A DNA stretch of 64,000 bases, from positions 3,356,501-3,420,500 of the forward strand of contig NZ_CP011509.1 of assembly GCF_001027285.1 (NCBI RefSeq), written 5' to 3'. Under the pieces are notes generated by a model, which did no database searches, was not told the origin of the DNA, and saw only the letters and a program-made list of their open reading frames with translations. This document shows positions 53,847-62,461 of this stretch, in pieces. The translations under genes and the position numbers were made by a program. Within the stretch, counting starts at the first letter, position 1, and the number at the start of each line of letters is the position of its first letter. The stretch is from Archangium gephyra. Its GTDB lineage: Bacteria > Myxococcota > Myxococcia > Myxococcales > Myxococcaceae.

Positions 53847-56800
53847 ATGTCCGCAGCCGGGGAGAGCTCGCGCGGGGTCCATGTGGTGATCCTGACCGCG
53901 ATAACGCTGGAGTACCGAGCCGCGAAGCAGGTGGAGGCCGGGGCCTGGCCTGGCAGTCGATGGGAGGAGCAGCGGAGCCCCCAGGGCCTTCCGGTGGTGT
54001 TCCGCACGTTCCAGGGGAAGGGAGGGCGGCCGCTCCGCGTGGCGATCGCTCAGGCGGGAGAGATGGGCGCGGTGGCGGCGACTAACGCGCTCCTGCCCCT
54101 GGTGGATGCCTACCGCCCCCAATGCGTGGCGATGTCTGGTGTCTGCGCGGGACGCCGAGGCAAGACGAACCTCGGTGACGTGGTCGCCGCTGAGCGGCTC
54201 TTCTTCCACGATGCCGGCAAGAAGCTCCCGGACGGGGTCCTGGGCGATCTCAAGACCTACAACCTTCGTGACGATTGGAAGGTGGCGCTCGAACAGTTCG
54301 ATTTCACCACGCGCTTTCGTGAGGAGCCCTGGTGGAAGACGCGCCCCGTGCCGTACGAGTGGCAGGAGAACTGGGTGCTGGCCCGGTTGCACGAGGGGGT
54401 TGCGGATCCCTCGGCCCTCCCCGAGTGCCAGGTGCTCTGCCCGAAGTGGGAGAGCGTCATCGACTCGCTCTGGAAGTCCGGCCACGTCCAGGACGGCATG
54501 CTCACGCTCACGGACGAGGGACGGAAGCGCATCGGCCGGCTGTTGATCCAACACCGCAACCGGCTCCCCGGCCTCTCTCCCTCGGGCGAGCTGCTTCCCT
54601 TCAAGGTCCATGTCGCGCCGATGGGGAGCGGCACCCAGGTCATCGAGGACGAGACGGTCTGGAGCTTCATCTCCGCCCCCATGCGCAAGACGCTGGGCCT
54701 GGAGATGGAGGCCGCGGCCCTTGGGATGCTGGCCCATGCCCAGCGGGAGCGGAAGCTCGACGCCCTGGTGCTCAAGGGGGTGATGGATTTCGCCGACGCG
54801 GGCCGCGACGACCACTTCAAGGAGTTCGCCGCCCGGGCTTCGGCCGAATGCCTGCTGGCCTTCCTTCGTGAGCACCTCGATGTGGAGGTGGTCCCCGGCA
54901 TCGACGACCTCCTGGTGCCGGGGACGGAGTGGGCCCTGCCGGAGGTTCCACCTCCATCGGCGCTCCTGCATGCACGCTATGAGGTCGTTCCCTTCCACGA
55001 GCGGGGGCGGGAGGCGATCCTCGCGGAGCTGGAGCGCTGGTGCGACGAGGGGCCACCCGTGGCGGGGCGGCTGCTCCATGCCGAAGGCGGGGTGGGCAAG
55101 ACCCGTCTCGCGATCGAGTGGACACGCCGCCGGCGGGCCGCGGGATGGGAGGCGGGTTTCCTGCCGAAGGACGTGCCCGGCGACTGGTTCGAGCGCTTGT
55201 GGATGCGCGGGCAGCCGGTGCTGGTGGTGATCGACTACGCCGAGAGCCGCACCGATTTGAGCGCCATCCTCTCGCGGGTGCATCGCTACTCCCAACAAGC
55301 GGGGGCGGGCGTGCTTCGCCGGATGCGCCTCTTGCTGCTCGCGCGCGGAGATGGCGACTGGTGGCAGTCTTTGCGGCAATCCGATACGTCCCTGGGGGCG
55401 TGGCTCGAAGTGACGCCTCCGCATGAACTGGCACCGCTGGCCGTGAGCGCGGCGGAGCGAGAGAAGGTCTTCCAGGAGGCCGCGGAGAAGTTCGCCGAGA
55501 AGCGAGGGAAGCGGTACGTGCCGCGAGCCCTGGTCCCGTTCACCGATGAGCGCTTCGCGCGGGTGCTCTACCTGCACATGGCGGCGCTTGCCTCCGTCGA
55601 GGAGCTCGCCTTCGAGGCGAACACGCTGCTGGACGTCATCCTCGATCATGAGGAGCACTTTTGGGCAGCCCACGCTCAGCAGGGGGATCTGGTGCTCGCA
55701 CGTCAGCGGTCGTTGGCCCGCCAGGTGATTGCCGCCGCCACCTTGCGGGGAGGGTTTGCCAGCGCCTCCGAGCTCTCCCTCGTCACGAGGAGGCTCCTCG
55801 GCCGTTCGCTCTCCGCGAGCGAGGAGGAATTGCTCCTGCTGCTTCAACGGATCTACCAGGGCACGGGTGGGGACTCCGCCGTGTACCTTCCCGCCCTGGA
55901 GCCGGACCTCCTCGGTGAGGGCATGGTCCTCCGGGTTGCTTCGCCGAAGCTCCAGGCGGACCGACCTCCGACCGACTGGATCGACCGGGTGTTCCCTCCC
56001 GACGAGCAGACGCTGGCCGTGGGCGCCGGGCTGGGGGTGCTTGGCCGTGCATCCGCCTCACGGCCGGACGTGGTACGGCCATGGATCGAGCGGCTCCTCG
56101 CCGGTCCACTCCATTCGCGTGCGGTCCTCGCGCTGGAGGCCGCGAAGGCCGTTGGACTTCGGACCGAGCTTTCGGTGCTCGGCGATGCATTGGCCGATCG
56201 GCTCGAAGCAGAGGGGGACGTCAGGCTCGCATTCAAACTGGGGACTGCCACGATTCCCATGACCGTATCGTTGAGTCGGGTTGCCGAGTGGACGACGCGC
56301 ACGCTCGTGCAAGCGCTACCGGCATCGGGGGATGTGCGGCTACTTACCAGCCGGGCAGGCCTTCTGGGTGGCCGAGGCCGGACATTGACGAATCTGGGCC
56401 GTTACGAGGAGGCACTCAAGGTCACGCGCGAGGCTGTCGGGATCCGCCGGACGCTGGCGGAGAGCGACCCCGCTGCATTCCAGGCTGACCTCGCCGAGAG
56501 CCTCAACGACCTGGGCAATGCGTTGCTCGGGCTGGGCCGTCATGAGGAGGCGCTCGCTGCGGCGCGCGAGGCCGTCGAGCTGCTTCGTCCGCTGGCACAA
56601 CGCGATCCTTATGCGTTCCAGGGCCACCTCGCTGCGAGTCTGGGCAATATGGGCAATATGTTGGGCGAGCTGGGCCGATATGAGGAGGCGCTTGCCGCCA
56701 TACAAGACGCCGTCGAATTCATGAGACCCCTGGCGCAGCGTGACCCCGACACCTTCCGGTCCAGTCTTGCCATGGGCCTCAATAACCTCGGCACAGCGTT

Positions 56801-57980
56801 GGGCACGCTGGGCCGTACTGGCGAGGCGCTCGCTGCCATGGAAGAGGCCGTCAGGCTCTATCGCCCCCTGGCGCAGCACAACCCCGATGCCTACCGGCCA
56901 GATCTGGCCAGGAGCCTCTCCAATATCGGTGCCTTGTTGGACGAGGACCACCGGCATGACGAGGCACTCTCCGCCGTGGAAGAGGCTGTCGGGCTCTACC
57001 GGCCCCTGGCGGAACGCAACCCTGAAGCCTTCGGCTCTGGCCTCTCCTCGAGCCTCAACAACCTGGGCAGCAGGTTGAGCAAGCTGGGACGTCATGAGGA
57101 GGCGCTTGAGGCTGTTCGTGAGGCCATCGCGATCCGCCGCACCCTGGCGCACAGCAACCCCGCTGCCTTCCAGCCGGACCTCGCCCAGAGCCTCTACAAC
57201 CAGGGGCACGGACTGAGGGTGCTGGGCCGTCATGAGGAGGCACTTCCGGCCATTCGCGAGGCTATCGGGCTCCTTCGCCCCTTGGCTGAGCGCCACCCGG
57301 ATGCCTTTCAAGACCACCTCGCCCAGGTGCTTGGCTCCTTGGCCACCTCACTCACCGCGCTGGGCCGCGATGAAGAAGCGTTGAAGGCCTTGCACGAAAC
57401 CGTCGTGCTCTACCGCTCCCTGATGCAGCGCAAACCCGACGCCTTCCAAGGCAAGCTCATCCAGAGCCTCTCGGAACTGGGTCTCAAGTTGGAGGCGTTG
57501 GGCCGCTCCGAGGAGTCGCTCGTGACCCTGGAAGAGGCCATGATGATTCTATCGCCTCTGGTGCGGCGCGGTTCCGATGATTTCTGGCCCACGTTCGCCG
57601 AGCAGTTGAGCAACTTGAGCACGGCGCTGAGCAGCCAGGGACGTCATGAGGGCGCACTCCCCCTCATGGAAGAGGCCATCCAGCTCTATCGGCCTCTGGC
57701 CCAGCGCGACCCCGATACCTTCCAGCCCGAGCTTGCCGTGAATCTCGGCGGCCTGGGCACCGCGTTGAGCAAGCTGGGCCGTCATGATGAGGCACTCGCC
57801 GCCACGGAAGAGGCATTGGATGCGCTCTGGCCCTTCTTCGAACGTCGCCCGTCCGACTTCGCCCAGCGCACCGCGGTCCTGATCGTCCAACTCCTGGACC
57901 TTTATACTTCCCTCGCGCGCGCTCCTGTTCCGTCCTTTCAGGAGCGCCTCGTCACCTTCAAGCGCCTCATGGAGGCTTGA
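53847..57980 (+). CDS. PNP/UDP-phosphorylase - STAND NTPase - TPR protein (NLR-like)
   Basis: 1377 residues from ATG 53847 (a TTG start at 53772 is possible). Part 1 (about 10-345): nucleoside-phosphorylase fold with VVILTAITLEYRA, GVCAGRRGKTNLGDVVAA and LEMEAAALGMLAH, LKGVMDFADAGRDDHF. Part 2 (about 375-720): P-loop NTPase with Walker A AEGGVGKTRLA (~411-421), Walker B VLVVIDYAESR and sensor LLLLARGDGDW, of STAND type. Part 3 (about 845-1350): eleven 48-residue TPRs (GRHEEALxAxREAVxLxRPL). In this layout TPRs sense, the NTPase oligomerises and the phosphorylase acts. PNP domains of the Detocs type, also found in some CBASS and Avs systems, degrade ATP. I infer an antiviral or self-recognition protein. 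Confidence 0.88.
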   Translation: MSAAGESSRGVHVVILTAITLEYRAAKQVEAGAWPGSRWEEQRSPQGLPVVFRTFQGKGGRPLRVAIAQAGEMGAVAATNALLPLVDAYRPQCVAMSGVCAGRRGKTNLGDVVAAERLFFHDAGKKLPDGVLGDLKTYNLRDDWKVALEQFDFTTRFREEPWWKTRPVPYEWQENWVLARLHEGVADPSALPECQVLCPKWESVIDSLWKSGHVQDGMLTLTDEGRKRIGRLLIQHRNRLPGLSPSGELLPFKVHVAPMGSGTQVIEDETVWSFISAPMRKTLGLEMEAAALGMLAHAQRERKLDALVLKGVMDFADAGRDDHFKEFAARASAECLLAFLREHLDVEVVPGIDDLLVPGTEWALPEVPPPSALLHARYEVVPFHERGREAILAELERWCDEGPPVAGRLLHAEGGVGKTRLAIEWTRRRRAAGWEAGFLPKDVPGDWFERLWMRGQPVLVVIDYAESRTDLSAILSRVHRYSQQAGAGVLRRMRLLLLARGDGDWWQSLRQSDTSLGAWLEVTPPHELAPLAVSAAEREKVFQEAAEKFAEKRGKRYVPRALVPFTDERFARVLYLHMAALASVEELAFEANTLLDVILDHEEHFWAAHAQQGDLVLARQRSLARQVIAAATLRGGFASASELSLVTRRLLGRSLSASEEELLLLLQRIYQGTGGDSAVYLPALEPDLLGEGMVLRVASPKLQADRPPTDWIDRVFPPDEQTLAVGAGLGVLGRASASRPDVVRPWIERLLAGPLHSRAVLALEAAKAVGLRTELSVLGDALADRLEAEGDVRLAFKLGTATIPMTVSLSRVAEWTTRTLVQALPASGDVRLLTSRAGLLGGRGRTLTNLGRYEEALKVTREAVGIRRTLAESDPAAFQADLAESLNDLGNALLGLGRHEEALAAAREAVELLRPLAQRDPYAFQGHLAASLGNMGNMLGELGRYEEALAAIQDAVEFMRPLAQRDPDTFRSSLAMGLNNLGTALGTLGRTGEALAAMEEAVRLYRPLAQHNPDAYRPDLARSLSNIGALLDEDHRHDEALSAVEEAVGLYRPLAERNPEAFGSGLSSSLNNLGSRLSKLGRHEEALEAVREAIAIRRTLAHSNPAAFQPDLAQSLYNQGHGLRVLGRHEEALPAIREAIGLLRPLAERHPDAFQDHLAQVLGSLATSLTALGRDEEALKALHETVVLYRSLMQRKPDAFQGKLIQSLSELGLKLEALGRSEESLVTLEEAMMILSPLVRRGSDDFWPTFAEQLSNLSTALSSQGRHEGALPLMEEAIQLYRPLAQRDPDTFQPELAVNLGGLGTALSKLGRHDEALAATEEALDALWPFFERRPSDFAQRTAVLIVQLLDLYTSLARAPVPSFQERLVTFKRLMEA

Positions 57981-58008
57981 CCCGGCCAGGCCAGCGAGAG
58001 GGGGGCCC

Positions 58009-59022
58009 TCACGCCACCCGGATGACGACCTTGCCGAAGTGCGCCCCGCTCTTGAGGTGCTCGAAGGCGGCGCGCGTCTCGGCGAACGGGAAGACGCGGT
58101 CCACCACCGGACGCACCCCGTGCAGCGTCAGCGCGCGGTTGAGCGCCTCGAAGGACTGACGGTGGCCCACGAAGGTGCCCTGCACGCGCAGGTTGCCCAT
58201 GAGGATGGGGGTGAGCGGCATGGCCCCCGCGCCACCACTGAGCACGCCGATGACGGACACCGTGCCCCCGAGCCGCACCGCTCGCAGGGACTTCTCGAAG
58301 GTGCCGGCGCCACCCACCTCGACGACGTGGTCCACGCCGGTGCCACCGGTGAGGGTGCGCGCCGTCTTGTCCCAGTCCGGGGTCGTCACGTAGTTGATGC
58401 CCTCGTGGGCGCCCAGCGCGCGGGCCCGCTCCAGCTTGTCGTCCCGGCTGGAGGTGAGGATGACGCGCGCCCCCATCATCCGGGCGATCTGCAGCGCGAA
58501 GATGGAGACGCCTCCGGTGCCCTGCAGCAGCACGGTGTCACCCGCCTTGAGCCCGCCCTGGGTGACGAGCGCGCTCCACGCGGTGACGGCCGCGCACGGC
58601 AGCGTGGAGGCCTCCTCGTCCGTCAGGTGCGCGGGTGTGGGGATGGCGCCGTCCTCGGAGAGCAGCATCGTGTCCGCGAGCGCTCCATCGAGCGGTCCGC
58701 CCAGCGTGGTGCCCTGCACCTGGCGCGAGGGCTCTCCGGCGAGCCACGCCTGCGCGAAGAGGCCCATCACCCGGTCCCCGGCCTTCACACGGGTGACGCC
58801 CGGTCCCACCGCGTCCACCACGCCCGCCCCATCCGAGTTGGGCACGAGCGGCAGCTTCTGCCGCGGGTTGTAGCGGCCCTCCACCATCATCAGGTCGCGG
58901 TAGTTGAGGCTCGTGGCCTTCACCCGCACCCGCACCTGCATGGGCCCCGGCACGGGGTCCGGCCTCTCGGCGTACACCAGATTCTCCAACCCGAATCCGC
59001 CTCGAATCTCGTAGACCTTCAT
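58009..59022 (-). CDS. Zinc-free medium-chain dehydrogenase (quinone-oxidoreductase-like)
   Basis: 337 residues of the MDR superfamily. The N-terminus has VRVKATSLNYRDLMMVEGRY, where zinc-type alcohol dehydrogenases have a Cys, so no catalytic zinc is expected. VVDAVGPGVTRVKAGDRVMG, the NADPH site LLQGTGGVSIFALQIARMMG and YVTTPDW follow, as in quinone oxidoreductase-like enzymes. It probably reduces quinones or enones with NADPH. It stops 29 bp from the STAND gene stop (convergent) and starts 95 bp before the caspase-like lipoprotein gene (divergent). Confidence 0.93.
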   Translation of the reverse strand: MKVYEIRGGFGLENLVYAERPDPVPGPMQVRVRVKATSLNYRDLMMVEGRYNPRQKLPLVPNSDGAGVVDAVGPGVTRVKAGDRVMGLFAQAWLAGEPSRQVQGTTLGGPLDGALADTMLLSEDGAIPTPAHLTDEEASTLPCAAVTAWSALVTQGGLKAGDTVLLQGTGGVSIFALQIARMMGARVILTSSRDDKLERARALGAHEGINYVTTPDWDKTARTLTGGTGVDHVVEVGGAGTFEKSLRAVRLGGTVSVIGVLSGGAGAMPLTPILMGNLRVQGTFVGHRQSFEALNRALTLHGVRPVVDRVFPFAETRAAFEHLKSGAHFGKVVIRVA

Positions 59023-59116
59023 GGGGCCGGGGTTCTAGCGCGCCTCATGCTTCGCGGAGAACGGTTTCGCCGGTGGGGGGCGGAAGCGTTGGATTCGCTG
59101 CGGTAGACTCCCGGGC

Positions 59117-60484
59117 ATGTCGCGCGGATTCTGGGCCCGGAGTGGTGTGGTGGTGCTGCTGTGGATGGGGGTGCAGGGGTGCGCCCGTGTTCCCGTCTCC
59201 GAGGAGGCGGATGTGGACGGGCTCGCCGACTGGCCCGAGCCCGCTCCCGAGCACGAGAAGGACATCGAGTCCCCCGAGCACGTGCCGCCCTTCGAGCCGC
59301 TCCGCGCTCCTCCCCGTGCCGCCAACCTCCTGGTGCTGGGCGGCGGCGGTGAGCCCTCCAGCAATGAGATCGCCCTGGAGAAGAATGTCCGCTACTTCCA
59401 GCGGACGCTCGAGGCGCAGGGACTCGCGCCCGCTTCCGCCACCGTCTATTTCGCCAATGGGAATGATGGGCAGGCCACGGTGCGCTACCTCGGGGAGAAG
59501 GCCGGGAAGAAGGCGCGCGAGCAGTTCAAGGTCCCGGAGATTCCCCACCTGAAGGGACCAGCCACGCTGGAGCGCTTCCTGGAGTGGGTGGACCAGAGCG
59601 CTCGCGAGACGCCCCATCAGCCGGCCTTCATCTACTTCACGGGGCACGGAGGCTTGAACGGCCGGCACCGCAACAACAACCACCTGGCGCTCTGGGAGGG
59701 GGACACGCTGACGGTGCGAGCCTTTGGCCTCTTCCTCAACCGGCTCCCGCGCACCACGCCCGTGGTCACGGTGATGTCCCAGTGCTACGCTGGCTCGTTC
59801 GCCAACTTCATCTACCAGGACGCCAATCCCAAGCGGCCGGTGGTGGCGCAGCCCCGCTGTGGCTTCTTCGCCACCGTGGACTTCCTGCCCTCGGTGGGCT
59901 GCACACCGGAGGTGGATGAGGCGGACTACAAGGATTACAGCTCCAGCTTCTTCGCGGGCCTCAGCGGGCTGGGCCGGACGGGGAAGGCGGTGGCCTCGGC
60001 CGACTATGACAAGGATGGCCGGGTGAGCTACGCGGAGGCCCACGCGTTCGCCAAGGTGGATGGCGAGACCACGGACCTGCCCATCTCCACCTCGGAGGCC
60101 TGGTTGCAGCGGCGCGCCACCCGGAAGGACCGGCGCCGCTTCCTGTCCTCGCCCATCATGCAAGTGCTGCGCGGCGGGCGCCCGGATCAGCGGCATGTCG
60201 TGGAGTCGCTCGTGGGCAAGCTGGGCTTCCTCCCCGAACTGTCCGTGCGCGACAACCTGAAGACAGCCATGCCTCGCACGGAGGAGGCCGTGGCCTATGT
60301 CGAGCGCCTCTACATGGAGCTGATCAACATCGGCATGCAGGAGAAGCTCCGTGCCTCGGGCTCGCCCCAGGCGCTCGCCATCTTCGATCGCCTGCTCCAG
60401 TGCGAGAACGGCTCCTGGGACAGGCCGCCGGGCGCGGCGCCGGTGCGGGTGGAAGCTCCCGAGGCGGCAGCGACGGCCCCGTGA
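59117..60484 (+). CDS. Exported caspase-like (C13/C14-fold) lipoprotein
   Basis: 455 residues from ATG 59117. The lipoprotein signal is VVVLLWMGVQGC (C22), then a Glu/Pro-rich linker to about 65. The protease-like fold shows AANLLVLGGGGEPSSNE (strand 1), AFIYFTGHGGLNG with H177, and VVTVMSQCYAGSF with C223. This His-Gly and Gln-Cys-x-x-Gly/Ser pair is the catalytic dyad of caspase/legumain-type cysteine peptidases. An EF-hand-like loop DYDKDGRVSYAE (D296-E307) could bind calcium. The ~150 C-terminal residues are helical with no family match. It lies between the STAND gene and a toxin-immunity pair; substrate unknown. Confidence 0.82.
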   Translation: MSRGFWARSGVVVLLWMGVQGCARVPVSEEADVDGLADWPEPAPEHEKDIESPEHVPPFEPLRAPPRAANLLVLGGGGEPSSNEIALEKNVRYFQRTLEAQGLAPASATVYFANGNDGQATVRYLGEKAGKKAREQFKVPEIPHLKGPATLERFLEWVDQSARETPHQPAFIYFTGHGGLNGRHRNNNHLALWEGDTLTVRAFGLFLNRLPRTTPVVTVMSQCYAGSFANFIYQDANPKRPVVAQPRCGFFATVDFLPSVGCTPEVDEADYKDYSSSFFAGLSGLGRTGKAVASADYDKDGRVSYAEAHAFAKVDGETTDLPISTSEAWLQRRATRKDRRRFLSSPIMQVLRGGRPDQRHVVESLVGKLGFLPELSVRDNLKTAMPRTEEAVAYVERLYMELINIGMQEKLRASGSPQALAIFDRLLQCENGSWDRPPGAAPVRVEAPEAAATAP

Positions 60485-60526
60485 GTTCGCGGCCCGCTCC
60501 GATGCTGCCGTGGTCGTCGACTGTAG

Positions 60527-60901
60527 CTAATAAGGGGGGTTGAAGGTTCCTGCCTTCCATTGCTCCAGCGTTCTCTCGGCGGAGAAACCCACCAGCCCGT
60601 CAACGTGCGCGGCGATGTCTGTCAGCACCCGCTCCCCCTCGGCGGGTGCGAACTGCAACACTGATCCCGCGACCCAGCAACGGGTTCCCGGGTCTGGATC
60701 ATCGAGTAGCTTCAACATCTGGCGCTGCGCCTCTATGCCTCTTGCTTTGAGTTCCCTTTCGATCGCCACGAGGAGATCATACATGCGATTTGCCTCTCTT
60801 GGTTTACCAGCGTAGATGGCGGGCCATCTTTCGGCGGAAAGGGTTCTGATTTTTTCGACCAACTCTTCCGTTGGGAGTTTCTTGAGCTGTGTCTTTTTCA
60901 T
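60527..60901 (-). CDS. DUF2019-like immunity protein
   Basis: 124 residues from ATG 60901, which overlaps the toxin's TGA (ATGA at 60898-60901), so the two are translationally coupled. The pattern LPTEELVEKIRTLSAERW, ANRMYDLLVAIERELKARG, RQMLKLLDDPDP and ERVLTDIAAHVDG ending TLEQWKAGTF matches DUF2019, a small helical family often behind toxins. It presumably binds and blocks the HNH-like toxin domain. The longer frame to 60976 is read inside the toxin and has no start signal. GC is lower here than in the carrier part of the toxin. Confidence 0.82.
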   Translation of the reverse strand: MKKTQLKKLPTEELVEKIRTLSAERWPAIYAGKPREANRMYDLLVAIERELKARGIEAQRQMLKLLDDPDPGTRCWVAGSVLQFAPAEGERVLTDIAAHVDGLVGFSAERTLEQWKAGTFNPPY

Positions 60902-62307
60902 GGAATGACTCCAAAGCGTTTCAGAACCACCATCCCGAAAGCGCGCTGCTCTTCGTAAGATTTTGTGCGGAGCCACTCGCGCACCACCATGCCCTCCGTG
61001 TCACGGGACTTGGTCGAGTAGTATGCGCTTATCGCGTCATGTCTGCTTTTGTTTATGGCAATTACATTTTCCGTATTGTGAAGAGCTTCCGCGCCGAAGC
61101 GCTCGACGTTGGGTTTGCGCTGTTCGACGATGTGATGCCATGCCTTGTCCTCACCCGCGGGGCCCATGGCATTCTTGAATGCGTCAAAGGACTTGAATGC
61201 GCGGTGCCTGCTCGGAAGATGCTTTTCCCCGTCGGGTGGTACACCCCTCGCGTTCGAGGAACTCTCGCCCCCACCATTTGGGGCCGTCATGGCCACAGCG
61301 GTCATCGGCAGCACGGCCCGAAGCGTGCCCTCGTTCACCGAGACGATGAGCCGCTCGGCTCCAGTCGCCGCATCCATCAGACGCAGGCCTGTGTTCAGCT
61401 CGACCGTGCGTGAAGCCTGCCCCAGGCCCGGCAGATTCGGCCCCCTTGGCATGTGTGCCGCCGTCTGGCCTATCGCCGCCGTCGCCACCATGACGAGAAC
61501 TCGTACACTGTTGGGGCCGATCACTCTTCCGAAACTCTCACCTATCTCTCGAAGCTCCGCGAAGGTGGCGGCTCGTGGAGCAGCGTCGTAAAGACGCGCA
61601 TAGGCTCGTAGCAGGTCGAAAAACTCCCACCCGAGATAGCCCCACATGAGCACGGAAAACACCGTGGCCGCGCCCTTGGTCACTGGCTCTGGTGCGAGCA
61701 AGAGCGCCATGTATGCGGTAATGGTGAAGCTGAGAGTCGCCAGCACCTGTGTGGGGTCGAGCATGGCCCGTACTTCCGCATCCACTCCGTCCAGGGCGGG
61801 CCCTACCGCCAGGGCGAGCGCGATGCTGCGGTTGTCATCGGCCTGCAGGCGGGGCCCATCCTCGAACAGCGACAGGCAGTCGCCCGGAGTGCCGCACCGC
61901 TCACAGAACTGCCCGTAGGACCGCGCCAGGTCTGATTGGCACATGTCGCCACGCCATGGCGTGGAGGCCCATGCCAACCTACGGCCGGCATACGGAGAGA
62001 CGCGGGACGTGGCCACTCGCGGCGGCAGGTGGAGCCAGAGTGTGGTCAGAGCCTCCTTGATTTCGGAGTCGCTCACCTGCACCGGCGCGAAGTCCGTGGG
62101 CAGTGCGGTGAAAATGGCTTCCACCCGGCCCTTGTCGCCGGTTCCTGAATCCATCGCCCATGTTTCGGGCGCGCCCCAGGGCGGAGGGGTGGGGTGACCG
62201 TGCGTCGTCAGCGCTCCACCCGTGGGCGCCCCCGTTGCGCAGGCTGTCACCAGCATCAATGCCACCAGCGCCAGTGCACCCACTCGCATGGGCCGCCGCG
62301 TGCCCAT
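60898..62307 (-). CDS. SitA-like polymorphic lipoprotein toxin with HNH/EndoVII-like C-terminus
   Basis: 469 residues from ATG 62307 (ATG 62289 is an alternative). The lipoprotein signal is RVGALALVALMLVTAC (C23). The carrier part (CERCGTPGDCLSLF, APEPVTKG, ATFAELREIGESFGRV, ATAAIGQTA, LPGLGQA) aligns with the toxin ending at 10357. The last ~100 residues are unrelated to that one: AWHHIVEQRKPNVERFG, LHNTENVIAINKSRHDAIS and VREWLRTKSYEEQRAFG, a pattern of HNH/EndoVII-type nuclease toxins with HH and late His. By the SitA model it is passed by outer-membrane exchange and kills cells without the matching immunity. The immunity gene overlaps its stop. Confidence 0.85.
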   Translation of the reverse strand: MGTRRPMRVGALALVALMLVTACATGAPTGGALTTHGHPTPPPWGAPETWAMDSGTGDKGRVEAIFTALPTDFAPVQVSDSEIKEALTTLWLHLPPRVATSRVSPYAGRRLAWASTPWRGDMCQSDLARSYGQFCERCGTPGDCLSLFEDGPRLQADDNRSIALALAVGPALDGVDAEVRAMLDPTQVLATLSFTITAYMALLLAPEPVTKGAATVFSVLMWGYLGWEFFDLLRAYARLYDAAPRAATFAELREIGESFGRVIGPNSVRVLVMVATAAIGQTAAHMPRGPNLPGLGQASRTVELNTGLRLMDAATGAERLIVSVNEGTLRAVLPMTAVAMTAPNGGGESSSNARGVPPDGEKHLPSRHRAFKSFDAFKNAMGPAGEDKAWHHIVEQRKPNVERFGAEALHNTENVIAINKSRHDAISAYYSTKSRDTEGMVVREWLRTKSYEEQRAFGMVVLKRFGVIP

Positions 62308-62337
62308 GGGGCGTGAATCGACACGATATCTGCACAT

Positions 62338-62370
62338 CCCTCACCCCAACCCTCTCCCAGGGGAGAGGGA
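62338..62370. repeat. Dispersed GC-rich palindromic repeat, copy 2
   Basis: CCCTCACCCCAACCCTCTCCC followed by AGGGGAGAGGGA. Same family as 1536-1578 (reverse orientation), lacking the CCGGAGGGCGAGG segment. It lies between the toxin gene start and the SDR gene. Confidence 0.65.
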
Positions 62371-62403
62371 GCATTCACAGGCGGGAACCCGGGGGACTCG
62401 ATA

Positions 62404-62440
62404 CCCTCACCCCGTCCCTCTCCCGGAGGGCGAGGGGAGA
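62404..62440. repeat. Dispersed GC-rich palindromic repeat, copy 3
   Basis: CCCTCACCCCGTCCCTCTCC then CGGAGGGCGAGGGGA. It is the closest match to the reverse complement of 1536-1578, and sits 33 bp from copy 2. Confidence 0.65.
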
Positions 62441-62461
62441 TTGGGGACAGTGGGGAGACTG

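Noticed and set aside
53775-55847. 690-residue minus-strand frame opposite the STAND gene
   Set aside because: No domain recognised; the plus strand shows phosphorylase and Walker motifs in the same region.
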